Below are positions 9,115 to 18,230 of a stretch of 64,000 nucleotides of DNA, one piece after another. The stretch's first letter is position 1. Every line of letters begins with the position of its first letter. The position numbers were made by a program, and so were the translations under genes. Source of the stretch: Methylosinus sp. C49. Its GTDB lineage: Bacteria > Pseudomonadota > Alphaproteobacteria > Rhizobiales > Beijerinckiaceae. The stretch lies in NCBI RefSeq assembly GCF_009936375.1, contig NZ_AP022334.1, positions 62,001 through 126,000 of the forward strand. Direction: 5' to 3'. Under the pieces are notes generated by a model. It saw only the letters and a list, made by a program, of their open reading frames with translations, made no database searches and was not told where the DNA came from.

Positions 9115-11178
9115 TCACCCCCACATCCCCCGCATCTTCGCCCGCACATCGACCCGCAGGCCAGCCCCGGCGAGACGCTCGCTCGACGCCGCCGCGGCCG
9201 GCCAGCTCACGCACTCGAAATGCCGCAGTATCTCCGCCGAAATAAATCGCGTGCGCGCTGCGTAGACATGCCGGTCGCCCTGCGCCGGTTGGCCATGTGT
9301 GAAAAATCGCTGCGGCGTCACCAGGCGCAGGCTGTCCTTCGCGCGCGTCATCGCGACATAGAGCAGTCGGCGCTCCTCCTCTATCTCCGCCGCCGTGCCC
9401 GTTGCGAGATCGGAAGGGATGCAGCCGTCGACGCAGTTCAGCACGAAAACCGACTTCCACTCCTGCCCCTTGGCCGAATGGATCGTCGAGAGGATGAGAT
9501 AATCCTCGTCGCGCAGAGGCGGGCCGGCTTCGTCGCTGGTCGCGTCCGGCGGGTCGAGCGTCAGCTCGGTGAGGAAGCGCTCGCGCGAGGGATGGCAGGC
9601 GGCGATCTGCTCGAGCTGCACGAGATCGGCGAGGCGGCTCGGCGCGTCCTCGTGCAGCCGCTCGAGATGCGGCTCATACCAGCGGCGCGCCGCTTCCATT
9701 TCCGCCGGCCAGCCCTCTCTCGCATGCAGCATTTGCAGCGTCGCGACGAGGTCGCGCCAATCCTCGCCGGCGCGTGGCGGCGTCGGCGCCTCGGCGAGGC
9801 AGGTGAGCGGGTCCGGACGCTCGATGAGGAAATCGAGAATCTTCTGCGCGGAGGAGGGGCCGACGCCGGGCAGGACTTGCAGAATGCGAAAGCCGGCGAC
9901 GCGATCACGCGGGTTCTGCGCGAAGCGCAGCAAAGCGAGAACATCCTTCACATGGGCGCTGTCGAGGAACTTCAGCCCGCCGAATTTCACGAAGGGAATG
10001 TTGCGGCGCGCGAGCTCCAGCTCCAGCATGGCGCTGTGATGCGAGGCGCGGAACAGCGCCGCCTGCTGCTTCAGCGTCATGCCGGCTTCGCGCGCCTCGA
10101 GCACGCGCTCGGCGATGAAACGCGCTTGATCGCTCTCGTCGCGTACGGCGACGAGCTGCGGCCGCTCCGATGAGCGGCGCTCGGTCCAGAGGATCTTGGC
10201 GTAGCGCTCGGCGGCGAGCGAGATGACGGCGTTGGCCGCGGCGAGGATCGGCTCGGTCGAGCGATAATTGCGATCGAGCGTGACGATTTCCGCCGGCGGC
10301 GTGAAGCTCTTCGGAAACTCTAGAATATTGCGCACCGTGGCGGCGCGGAAGGAGTAGATGGATTGGGCGTCGTCGCCGACGACGGTGAGCCCCTGGCCCT
10401 TCGGCTTCAAGGCGAGCAGGATGGAGGCCTGGAGGCGATTGGTGTCCTGATATTCGTCGACGAGAATGTGATCGAAGCGGCCGCCGATCTCCTCGGCGAG
10501 CGCGTCGTCCTGCATCATCTGCGCCCAATAGAGCAGGAGATCGTCGTAATCGAGCACATTCTGCGCCTGCTTCGCCTCCACATAGGCGGCGAACAAGCGT
10601 CGCAGCTCCTCGTGCCAGCGCGCGCACCAGGGGAAGGCGCCGAGCAGCGCCTGCTCGAGAGGAATTTCGGCGTTCACGGCGCGGGAGTAGATCGCGAGAC
10701 ACGTTCCCTTGGTGGGGAAGCGGGTCTCGGTCTTGGAGAAGCCGAGCTCGTGGCGGATGAGATTCATCAGATCGGCGGAGTCTTCGCGATCATGAATGGT
10801 GAAGGCGGGGTCGAGGCCGATGGCGCTGGCGTATTCGCGCAGCAGCCTCGCGCCGATCGCGTGAAACGTGCCGGCCCAGGCGAGGACATCGCCGCCGCCT
10901 TTGGAGCCCAGCGCCTCGGCGCAGATGCGCTCGACGCGGCGAACCATCTCGGCGGCGGCGCGGCGGGAGAAGGTCATTAGCAACATGCGCTGCGGATCGG
11001 CGCCCCGGACGATGAGATGCGCGACCCGATGGGCGAGCGTGTTCGTCTTTCCCGAGCCGGCGCCCGCGATGATCAGCAGCGGGCCGCCGGCGGGAGCCGA
11101 CGAGCCGTCATGGAGGCCGTGCTCGACGGCGCGGCGTTGTTCGGCGTTGAGCTTTTCGAGATAGGCGACGGAGGTCAT
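9115..11178 (-). CDS. UvrD/Rep/PcrA-type ATP-dependent DNA helicase
   Basis: A 687-residue SF1A 3'-5' helicase. Motifs in order: NAEQRRAV (Q motif, residue ~11), AGAGSGKT (Walker A, 38-45), LVDEYQDTN (Walker B), VGDDAQSIYSFRAA (III), LDRNYRST (IV), STIHSAKGQEW (V) and LLYVAMTRAKDSL (VI). These enzymes unwind DNA in excision or mismatch repair or remove RecA. It ends soon after motif VI and lacks the long UvrD tail. The start at 11178 is chosen because homology begins there; the frame upstream is low-complexity. An imperfect LexA-like site lies 43 bp before the start, so SOS control is possible. The chromosomal uvrD may be elsewhere; this could be a paralogue. Confidence 0.92.
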   Translation of the reverse strand: MTSVAYLEKLNAEQRRAVEHGLHDGSSAPAGGPLLIIAGAGSGKTNTLAHRVAHLIVRGADPQRMLLMTFSRRAAAEMVRRVERICAEALGSKGGGDVLAWAGTFHAIGARLLREYASAIGLDPAFTIHDREDSADLMNLIRHELGFSKTETRFPTKGTCLAIYSRAVNAEIPLEQALLGAFPWCARWHEELRRLFAAYVEAKQAQNVLDYDDLLLYWAQMMQDDALAEEIGGRFDHILVDEYQDTNRLQASILLALKPKGQGLTVVGDDAQSIYSFRAATVRNILEFPKSFTPPAEIVTLDRNYRSTEPILAAANAVISLAAERYAKILWTERRSSERPQLVAVRDESDQARFIAERVLEAREAGMTLKQQAALFRASHHSAMLELELARRNIPFVKFGGLKFLDSAHVKDVLALLRFAQNPRDRVAGFRILQVLPGVGPSSAQKILDFLIERPDPLTCLAEAPTPPRAGEDWRDLVATLQMLHAREGWPAEMEAARRWYEPHLERLHEDAPSRLADLVQLEQIAACHPSRERFLTELTLDPPDATSDEAGPPLRDEDYLILSTIHSAKGQEWKSVFVLNCVDGCIPSDLATGTAAEIEEERRLLYVAMTRAKDSLRLVTPQRFFTHGQPAQGDRHVYAARTRFISAEILRHFECVSWPAAAASSERLAGAGLRVDVRAKMRGMWG

Positions 11179-11711
11179 GGGCGAATCGGTGGCGTGAGCG
11201 GGCCTGCGGACTGAACCATAATTCTTGTTTTGTTCGCAATGGCGGCGTGTGTCGGGGGAGGATGGGGCGAGCTGGCGGCCCGGTTCGAATTTCCGTGAAG
11301 CGCCAGACGCGGAATCCTTCCCGGAAACTCGCCGTAGCGAGACGATAGGCCCGACTCCGTTCCGTTTCAGATCCGAATGCCATGCAGACTGGGTCTGGTT
11401 CTTCACTTCCTGCTCGCGGCGACATTCATTTGACGCAGACGTCTTGCAACAAACTCACAAGGGCAACTCTACCTAATGGAGCACATAGAGTTCGGTCGAT
11501 AACGCACGTCGGTCGAAAGCTTCACGTGTCGGGAGACCAGCCGCGCTTCGTCGCCTCCATGGGAAAGATTCTGCACCACAAAGTCGAGATCGCGGAGACT
11601 TGCGATCGCGGCGAAGATTTTTGCGCGGCGCTCGCGTTCGTTTTCCGGATTTGAATGCCGGGCGTCCTTCAACGGGCCGAGCAGTTGCGGCGCCCGCGCG
11701 CTTCCGCATAG
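11179..11711. other. Intergenic region without a recognised gene
   Basis: About 530 bp between the helicase start and a decayed DUF2971-like fragment. Frames exist on both strands but none has a ribosome site together with a recognisable product. It includes the helicase promoter. It may also contain the lost 5' part of the DUF2971-like gene. Confidence 0.35.
11221..11235 (-). promoter_or_regulatory. Possible LexA/SOS box upstream of the helicase (one mismatch)
   Basis: Read on the minus strand this is GAACAAAACAAGAAT, i.e. GAAC-N7-GAAT against the alphaproteobacterial consensus GAAC-N7-GAAC. It sits 43 bp before the helicase start. The perfect version in this window is at 26319-26333. One mismatch in a 15-bp motif is expected by chance fairly often, so confidence is low. 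Confidence 0.3.
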
Positions 11712-12020
11712 CATGCGCCTTCGATCCTCGCAGAGCGATTTATTGCCGTGGACTCCACCGACGTCGAAATCGGACACGTTCCGTATGTCGACTTCAAAAC
11801 CGCATTCGCAAGTCTTCACGAGCGCATCTACGTCAAACGCAAATCTCTGGCCCACGAGGCAGAGGTCCGCGCCATCTTCAAACGCCTGTCGATGGAGAGT
11901 CCGCCTGTGGGCCTCATGATGCCTGTCGACTTAGAGCTGCTCGTCAAAGCGGTGGTGGCGTCGCCGTTCGCGTCGCTTTGGCTGCACTCGCTCCTTGAAA
12001 AGACGAAATATCTCTCATAG
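11712..12020 (+). pseudogene. C-terminal remnant of a DUF2971-like protein
   Basis: The frame is open from just after a stop at 11709. Residues YVDFKTAFASLHERIYVKRK, then SLAHEAEVRAIF, then PVDLELLVKAVVASPFA resemble the C-terminal third of DUF2971 proteins, which have a 'YKRKSFEHEREVR' core and a closing 'ISPFAPDWF'. The normal protein is about 250-300 residues; the N-terminal two thirds are missing. The nominal GTG at 11748 has no ribosome site. Function of DUF2971 is unknown, and the family assignment is from memory of its pattern. Confidence 0.5.
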
Positions 12021-12148
12021 CCTGCATTCTAGTCTTCTTGAGACGGGAAGTGGTTGTAGATTGATTTTTTTCGGCCTGTGAGACATTCTCGCGCTATCTT
12101 TGCTATCAGCGTTCTGGCAAAAGCCCCTCCACGTACAAGCCCGAGACC

Positions 12149-14035
12149 ATGAGAAAGAATTCCGCTCTCGCGATCGTCTGCGCCTGTCTGCTTCAAATTT
12201 CCGATTTGTCCCCATCACACGCCGCCGGGTTGCGATTGGAGGGAACCGAGCGTTGGGTCGTCCTTGGAGCGAAGCAGGATAAGACGGAGGCAATCGATCT
12301 CGCGCGAAACTTTGCGCAAAGTGTTAGTGGAGTGCGCGTCGTGCGGGGGGCGAAAGACTGGTTCGCCGTCATTGTTGGACCTCTCGCCGTGCCGTCGATC
12401 GAAAAGGCAAGGGCGGCGCTGGGGCCACGGCTATGGCTGCCCCAGGACGCATACCTTTCGCGCGGGGAGCGTTACGTCGAAACAGTCTTCGAGGCACCGC
12501 CCTCCCCCATTCTGGCCGTGCTTGAGTACAAAGGTGAAAAGCCGACCCGAATGACTTTCGGAAATCTTTCCGTCGTCCTCTCCAGTCTGCATGACAAGCA
12601 GGGCAACCGCGAACCGACGATTCGCGGGGAGCTAGACGGGAAGCCAGCATTTTTCGCCCGAATTAATGAAAATGCCGCGGCCGAAGGCCAGACCCTTTCT
12701 TCGCGAGCCCGCATCATTAAACTGGACCCGTCCAGCCCGACGCCGCAGGTCGTGTTCTCTTATTTTTGGGGCGGAGCGCATTGCTGCACGGTCACCAAGA
12801 TCGCCACCACCGACCCCGGAACCGGCAAATGGCGCATTATCGACGCACAGACTCTCGACGGCGATGGCTACTCATTCGAAGACATTGATGGCGATGGCGC
12901 CGTCGAGCTTTTGAGCAACGACAACAGCTTTCTTTATGCATTTGATTCTTACGCAGCCTCCGCCACTCCGCCCAAAGTTTTCCGCCTCTCCGGAGGGACA
13001 TTAAGAGACGTCACGCTCGACGCGACGTCCCGTCCTTATCTGCGGCGCGCGCTCAAGCGCATGGAGGGCTGGGCGACCCAAAGCCCGGAAATGTGGGGCT
13101 CTAATGGTTTTCTCGCGGGCTGGGTGGCGGCTAAGGCGCAACTCGGAGAGTTCGACGAAGCCTGGCGGCAAATGCAGAAAAGCCACGATCGCAATTCTGA
13201 GTGGCCCTTAAAAGAATGCCTTCTTCCCGTAAGCATAGACAGGTGCCCTGACGGGAAAAAGCGCAACGTTTCCTTCCCGGACGCATTGCGGGCGCACCTT
13301 CTCAAAAACAGCTACTTCTCTTCGCCTCCCGCTCCTTCAGCCGAGACGCACAGCAGCGAGTCACCGCCTATTGCGTCGCGGCCGGAACAGAAAAAACCTG
13401 TTGATTCGGGATCCGTCACGGGCACCGGCTTTTTCATCTCAAAGAACGGCCACATCTTGACCAACGCGCACGTCGTCGAAAATTGCGCTTCCATCCGCCT
13501 GGTCTATGGCTCGGATGGCCCGCGCGCGCTGAGATTATTGTCACGCGATACCACGAACGACCTTGCAATATTGAAACCCGATGATTTCGGAGTGACTCCC
13601 GCCGCGTTCAGGTTTCGAGTCCGCCTTGGGGAGGAGATCGCGGTTTTCGGTTTTCCGCTAAGCGGTCTTCTCACGACGCACGGAAATTTTACGTTGGGTA
13701 ACATAACTGGCCTCGCCGGAATTCATGACGACACTCGCATGCTACAGATATCGGCACCGGTGCAGCCGGGCAATAGTGGCGGCCCTCTGCTCGATCAAAC
13801 CGGCGCCATAGCAGGCGTAGTGGTGTCGAAATTGGACGTTCTTAAAGTAGCGGCAGCCACCGACGACTTCGCCCAGAATGTGAACTTCGCTATCAAGGCA
13901 AACGTCGTCCGGACATTTGCCGAGGCTCAAGGTATTACATTGATTGAGGCAAAAATAGACGATGCCAAGCTTTCCCCCGCCGATCTCGCAGACCGCGCCA
14001 AGTCGTTTACAGGCCAAGTTGAGTGCAAACGCTAA
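12149..14035 (+). CDS. Secreted trypsin-like serine protease with N-terminal SPOR-like and calcium-type repeat regions
   Basis: A 628-residue protein with a signal peptide cleaved near SHA-A (residue ~25). Residues ~30-110 (WVVLGAKQ ... VRVVRGAKDWFAVIVGPL) have the beta-alpha-beta rhythm of a SPOR/sporulation-related repeat. A middle region contains FEDIDGDGAVELL, like an FG-GAP/calcium-binding turn, and a WGGAHCC segment. The C-terminal ~200 residues are an S1C protease: His441 (NAHVV), Asp471 (NDLAIL) and Ser543 (GNSGGP). No PDZ domain follows, unlike DegP. The periplasmic substrate is unknown. No promoter or operon partner is obvious; the gene stands alone. Confidence 0.85.
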   Translation: MRKNSALAIVCACLLQISDLSPSHAAGLRLEGTERWVVLGAKQDKTEAIDLARNFAQSVSGVRVVRGAKDWFAVIVGPLAVPSIEKARAALGPRLWLPQDAYLSRGERYVETVFEAPPSPILAVLEYKGEKPTRMTFGNLSVVLSSLHDKQGNREPTIRGELDGKPAFFARINENAAAEGQTLSSRARIIKLDPSSPTPQVVFSYFWGGAHCCTVTKIATTDPGTGKWRIIDAQTLDGDGYSFEDIDGDGAVELLSNDNSFLYAFDSYAASATPPKVFRLSGGTLRDVTLDATSRPYLRRALKRMEGWATQSPEMWGSNGFLAGWVAAKAQLGEFDEAWRQMQKSHDRNSEWPLKECLLPVSIDRCPDGKKRNVSFPDALRAHLLKNSYFSSPPAPSAETHSSESPPIASRPEQKKPVDSGSVTGTGFFISKNGHILTNAHVVENCASIRLVYGSDGPRALRLLSRDTTNDLAILKPDDFGVTPAAFRFRVRLGEEIAVFGFPLSGLLTTHGNFTLGNITGLAGIHDDTRMLQISAPVQPGNSGGPLLDQTGAIAGVVVSKLDVLKVAAATDDFAQNVNFAIKANVVRTFAEAQGITLIEAKIDDAKLSPADLADRAKSFTGQVECKR

Positions 14036-14484
14036 TATGAATACCTTCTTTGTTAACCCCTCAGGAGGTGTGACGCCTTGTCATTGGCCACAGTCTAGCC
14101 GGCGAAGCTTTGAGCTTATCTGAACCCGACGCGTTTTTTCGGCCTACGACCACTTTGGCTCAAACTGAAGCCCCGCGTGGGTGCCAGAAGCGCCAGGAGC
14201 GGCCATTCGACGCGGACGACCGGAGGGTCCGCTTTCCCTGAATTTCGCGGACGTTCGCCGCGCCGGATAGCTCTTGCGATCGATAACCTCCTGGCCATTG
14301 TGCGCTCGCCGCCGCATCACGCCTCCGATCCGCTAAGCGCTTGGCAATCGAACGCCGCGAGGCGTAAGTCTCAACAGACCCCATGTCGGCGAGCGCGAAG
14401 CGGCCCCACAGCGATGTCGCAAGGGCGTAACTGGCTGCGTCTTCGCTCTTGTCACGCTCTTTGGTGCCGCCCAGGTCCATGGCA
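14036..14484. other. Gene-poor region with a dispersed repeat
   Basis: No recognisable gene. It contains one copy of a 65-bp dispersed repeat (14204-14268) that also occurs at 19341-19405. A minus-strand frame from about 14480 is open for ~105 codons but matches nothing and runs through the repeat, so it is left out. Confidence 0.4.
14204..14268 (+). repeat. Dispersed REP-like repeat, copy 1
   Basis: Aligns base for base with 19341-19405 over 65 bp at roughly 83 % identity. The core is TCCGCTTTCCCTGAATTT then CGCGGA, so TCCGC and GCGGA can pair in a hairpin. Small repeats of this kind are common between genes in alphaproteobacteria and give rise to false short ORFs. No function is implied. 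Confidence 0.65.
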
Positions 14485-15450
14485 TCACCTTGATGCATCG
14501 AAGGCATCGATGCCGGTGAGTTCGGCCGAAAGCGTCCAGAGCCGCTCGGCCTGATCGGGATCGGCGGCGTAATCTCGAACGCCGACGAACGGTTCATTTG
14601 CAGTCTCGGCGCGCACGGCAATATCGCAATCCTCGCAATAGAGACCGACAAGACCGTCGAGCATCGGCGAGGTCGCGGCCCATACTTGCGTCGCTGCGCC
14701 TTGGGCTGCCGTCTTGAAGGTCGGGTCGGCTGGCGCACCACTCGCGTCGAGCCAGCCCTCGGCGATCATCTCCGCCTGCGCCAGATGCCGCTGGAGCGGC
14801 GTGAATATCTTTCCGGGATGAAGCGAGAAGGCCTGCACGCTGGCCTCGCGCCCAAGCCGGCCGAGATGGACGGCGAATAGCGCATTCGCCGTCTTCGACT
14901 GGCCGTAGGCGCGCCATTTGTCATAGCCGCCAACAAAATGAAGGTCGTCCCAACGGATTGGCGAATTGTGGTGGCCGGCCGAAGAGACCGAGATGACACG
15001 TGCACCACCTTCGAGCAGCGGCCAAAGCGCGTTTGTCAGCGTGAAATGCCCGAGGTGATTGGTGGCGAACTGCGCCTCCCAGCCTGGTCCTACCCTCGCC
15101 TCCGGGCAGGCCATGATGCCGGCGTTGTTGATCAGAATATCGATGTGTTGGCCACCGGTGAGGATGTGCTCGGCGAAGGCGCGCACGCTGTCGAGGTGCG
15201 ACAGGTCCAACGGCTCGACCGTCACGCCGACGATGTCCTTCGTAGCTGCCGCCGCTGCCGCTGGATTGCGCGCGGCAACGATGACCTGGGCTCCAGAAGC
15301 GGCAAGCGCCCTCGTCGTTTCCAAGCCGAGCCCCGAATGGCCTCCGGTGACGATCGCGCGCTTACCGGTGAGATCGATATTGGCGAGAACATCCGTCGCG
15401 GTGCTTCTTGCCCCAAAGCCGGACCCGAGTGGTTTCTGATTGTCGATCAT
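14485..15450 (-). CDS. Short-chain dehydrogenase/reductase (SDR)
   Basis: A 321-residue classical SDR of the retinol-dehydrogenase/light-dependent POR-like type. TGGHSGLG (residues ~36-43) is the cofactor-binding turn, INNAG the stabilising motif, VSSAGH carries the catalytic Ser, and YGQSK carries Tyr and Lys. The residue pattern after the second strand (AARN) suggests NADP(H). Substrate cannot be read from sequence. The start at 15450 has GGAGA 7 nt upstream. It is divergent from an AraC regulator across 122 bp, which probably controls it. Confidence 0.88.
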   Translation of the reverse strand: MIDNQKPLGSGFGARSTATDVLANIDLTGKRAIVTGGHSGLGLETTRALAASGAQVIVAARNPAAAAAATKDIVGVTVEPLDLSHLDSVRAFAEHILTGGQHIDILINNAGIMACPEARVGPGWEAQFATNHLGHFTLTNALWPLLEGGARVISVSSAGHHNSPIRWDDLHFVGGYDKWRAYGQSKTANALFAVHLGRLGREASVQAFSLHPGKIFTPLQRHLAQAEMIAEGWLDASGAPADPTFKTAAQGAATQVWAATSPMLDGLVGLYCEDCDIAVRAETANEPFVGVRDYAADPDQAERLWTLSAELTGIDAFDASR

Positions 15451-15572
15451 GGTGTCTCTCCGAGAGGTGCGGTTTCGCCCGCACGTTTGCTCTCGTGAAA
15501 GATGATCCGTGGTGTCCGCACGATCCATGCCGTATAGTCCACTTTTCCTTCTCGATCGTCTGGATCTTCGTG

Positions 15573-16484
15573 GTGGACCCCTTGTCCGATGTTCTGTCGC
15601 TTCTGAAGCCGAAAAGCGCGATCAGCGCGGGCCTCGACGCCGGCGGTGAGTGGGCGATCCGCTTTCCCCCACATGAAGGCATCAAGTTCAACGCGGTCAT
15701 GCGCGGAGCCTGTTGGGTTCAGGTCGATGGGGAGCTGGAACCGCGACGGATCGAAGCCGGCGACTGCTTCCTGCTCACGCGCGGCCGACCGTTCCTCTTC
15801 GCGACGGACCTCGCATTGCCCCCGATCGAATCTCCCACCATCTATGATCAGGCTGTCGACGGCATCGCGACCTGCAACGGCGGCGGCGACTTCTTCCTGA
15901 TCGGCGGCCGTTTTTCTTTCGACGGCGATCATGCCGGAATGTTGTTCGGGGCCTTGCCAGCCATCGTTCATGTGCGTGACGCCTCGAACCAGGCTGCCGT
16001 TCTGCGCTGGTCGCTGGAGCAACTGGCTGCGGAACTGAAAGATCGACCTCCAGGTGGAATGCTGATGGCGGAGCACCTCGCCCAGATCATGCTCTTGCAG
16101 GTCTTGCGGCTCTGGCTCGCCTCCGGGACGGACAAACCCGCCGGATGGTTGTCGGCGCTGTCCGATCCTCGGCTGACGAGAGGGCTCGGCGCCATGCACG
16201 CCGAGCCCGCTCGCCACTGGACGCTTGCGGAACTGGGAGCCATCGCCGGCATGTCGCGCAGCACGTTCGCAGCGCGTTTCCGAGAAGCGGTTGGACAACC
16301 GCCCCTGGACTATCTCATCCGCTGGCGCATGGTACTCGCGGCTGAACGGCTCAAGCGAACGAACGACAGTGTCGGGGAGATCGGCTTTTCCATCGGCTAT
16401 GAATCCGAAGCGGCCTTCAGCACAACCTTCCGGCGGGTCGTTGGCTGTGCGCCGGGAAAGTTCCGACGAGACGACGCTCCCTGA
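15573..16484 (+). CDS. AraC-family transcriptional regulator with cupin sensor domain
   Basis: 303 residues from a GTG at 15573; the frame continues upstream into the SDR gene without homology. The N-terminal ~180 residues are a cupin-type ligand-binding domain (FNAVMRGACWVQVDGE ... GDCFLLTRGRPF). The C-terminal ~100 are the double helix-turn-helix: LGAIAGMSRSTFAARFREAV and VGEIGFSIGYESEAAFSTTF. The divergent SDR gene is its likely target. The 16485-16552 gap separates it from a convergent GST gene. Confidence 0.87.
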   Translation: MDPLSDVLSLLKPKSAISAGLDAGGEWAIRFPPHEGIKFNAVMRGACWVQVDGELEPRRIEAGDCFLLTRGRPFLFATDLALPPIESPTIYDQAVDGIATCNGGGDFFLIGGRFSFDGDHAGMLFGALPAIVHVRDASNQAAVLRWSLEQLAAELKDRPPGGMLMAEHLAQIMLLQVLRLWLASGTDKPAGWLSALSDPRLTRGLGAMHAEPARHWTLAELGAIAGMSRSTFAARFREAVGQPPLDYLIRWRMVLAAERLKRTNDSVGEIGFSIGYESEAAFSTTFRRVVGCAPGKFRRDDAP

Positions 16485-16552
16485 ATCTTTTCTGCCGCGC
16501 GCCGTATCCGCTGACCGCTCTCCGATAAACGGGTCGAAGTCGAACTTGCGTG

Positions 16553-17173
16553 TCATTCCACGGGAGGAATCTCCGCCTCCCGTGCCAAAGCAGCTTGGAC
16601 GGACGCCCGCGCGCCGATCCGTTGCATATGGCGAGCGGTCGCCGGCCAACGGTCGAGATCGATCGAAAACCCCTTCATCCAGCCGAGCACGGTGAAAAGA
16701 TAGGCGTCGGCGACCGTGAAGCCGTCGCCCACCAGATAATCCCGAGATGCGAGGTTCACCTCGATGAAGTCGAGGCGCCGGAACAGCCGGTCCCGGAAGA
16801 TCGCTAGCGCCTCCTCTGGCAAGGCTCGATTGAACAGCGGGCTCGATCCGGCATGGACCTCGCTGGTGATGAAGTTGAGCCATTCCTGCAGCCGAACCCG
16901 CGCCAGCGTACCGGCGGCCGGAGCCAATGCCGCCTCCGGCATCAGGTCGGCCAGATACTGAACGATGGCCGGCCCTTCGCTCAGAACCTCGCCGGTATCG
17001 AGTTCGAGTGCCGCGACATAGCCCTTCGGGTTGATGGCGAGGAAGTCCTCTCCCATGGATGTGCGTTTCGTCCGATTGTTCACGCGGACCAGCTCGTAGG
17101 GCAGTCCGAGTTCCTGAAGCACGATGTGCGGCGAAAGCGAACAGGTGTCGGGCGCAAAATAGAGCTTCATCAT
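16553..17173 (-). CDS. Glutathione S-transferase, beta-class-like
   Basis: A 206-residue cytosolic GST. The N-terminal thioredoxin-fold domain begins MMKLYFAPDTCSLSPHIVL, with the cysteine of DTCSLSPH at the position used by bacterial beta-class enzymes to bind glutathione. VLSEGPAIVQYLAD (the Glu-Ser pair that holds the gamma-glutamyl group) closes it. The helical C-terminal domain carries FTVADAYLFTVLGW. Two ATGs are adjacent; GAGG 5 nt before the first (17173) supports it. It is divergent from a LysR regulator, the likely controller. Confidence 0.88.
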   Translation of the reverse strand: MMKLYFAPDTCSLSPHIVLQELGLPYELVRVNNRTKRTSMGEDFLAINPKGYVAALELDTGEVLSEGPAIVQYLADLMPEAALAPAAGTLARVRLQEWLNFITSEVHAGSSPLFNRALPEEALAIFRDRLFRRLDFIEVNLASRDYLVGDGFTVADAYLFTVLGWMKGFSIDLDRWPATARHMQRIGARASVQAALAREAEIPPVE

Positions 17174-17271
17174 TGGGACCTCACTGAGGGGGAAGATCGC
17201 CACCCACACTCGCAGTTCCCGTGGCATAATAAAAATTACTCGAATATTTTTCTAGTATAAGTATAGCTACT

Positions 17272-18150
17272 ATGAACCTGACCCAACTCCAGAGCCTGAT
17301 CGCCGTCGCCGATGCCGGCAGCTTCACCGCAGCCGCGGACAAGCTCGGCGTCACCCAATCGGGGATGAGCCAAGCCTTAGCCGCGCTCGAAGAGAGCCTG
17401 GGAGTGAAACTGCTCGTCCGCCAGCCACGGGGCGTCGCGTTGACCGCCTTCGGAGAGCGCGCGCTCGACCATGCGCGTACGGCGCTCTCGCATCTGGAGG
17501 CGATCGAAAGGGAGGCAATGGCGCTGATCGGCGAAGAGACCGGCGCCATCCGTCTGGCGGGCTTCCCGAGCGTATTCGCCACGCTCCTTCCGCCTTTGCT
17601 TCGGCGTTTTCGCACGCTCCATCCGGGCATCGATCTCGTGCCGCTCGAAACCGACGACCTGGAAGTGGAGGCATGGCTCGCGGCGGGATCGATCGACCTC
17701 GGCGTCGTTCTCAACCCGTCTCCTGCCAGAAATGCCGTTCCGCTCGGACGGGATGCCTGGGTTCCGATCCTGCCGGCGGCGCATCCCCTGTCACGGCGAC
17801 CTTCGGTCTCGTTGGCCGAACTGGCAGCCGCGCCCTTCGTTCTCGCCACCGGCGGGTGCCATACGAACGCCCGCTCGCTTGCCGACGCGGAAGGATTGAC
17901 GCTCCAGAACGTTGAGATCGAGGTGCGCGACTGGGCGAGCGCGATTGCCCTGGTTCGGGAGAGCGCGGGCGTTAGCCTCGTGCCGAAATCCACGTTGCCG
18001 GAACAGCGCCGCGGCTTCCGGGTTTCGAAGCTCGCTTCGCCGTTGCATCGCGAGTTCGGACTCGTCGCTTCGCCAATGCGGCCGCTCTCCCGGGCCGGAA
18101 ACCTGTTCGTCGAGGTGGCACGTCGCTCGGCCGCGCCGACCTCGCCATAG
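17272..18150 (+). CDS. LysR-family transcriptional regulator
   Basis: 292 residues, normal for the family. The N-terminal winged helix-turn-helix reads LQSLIAVADAGSFTAAADKL then GVTQSGMSQALAALEESLGV. The rest is the periplasmic-binding-like effector domain (IRLAGFPSVFATLLPPLLRR ... VSLVPKSTLP). It is divergent from the GST gene across ~98 bp, which is unusually AT-rich for this DNA (around 17228-17268) and should hold both promoters and its operator. The effector is unknown. Confidence 0.9.
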   Translation: MNLTQLQSLIAVADAGSFTAAADKLGVTQSGMSQALAALEESLGVKLLVRQPRGVALTAFGERALDHARTALSHLEAIEREAMALIGEETGAIRLAGFPSVFATLLPPLLRRFRTLHPGIDLVPLETDDLEVEAWLAAGSIDLGVVLNPSPARNAVPLGRDAWVPILPAAHPLSRRPSVSLAELAAAPFVLATGGCHTNARSLADAEGLTLQNVEIEVRDWASAIALVRESAGVSLVPKSTLPEQRRGFRVSKLASPLHREFGLVASPMRPLSRAGNLFVEVARRSAAPTSP

Positions 18151-18230
18151 CGCAGGACGATCGCGCGGGCTCATGACGGTTCTGACGCGATTTTTCGTCG
18201 CAAGCCGGCTTGGCGAGGACGGTAAATTGC

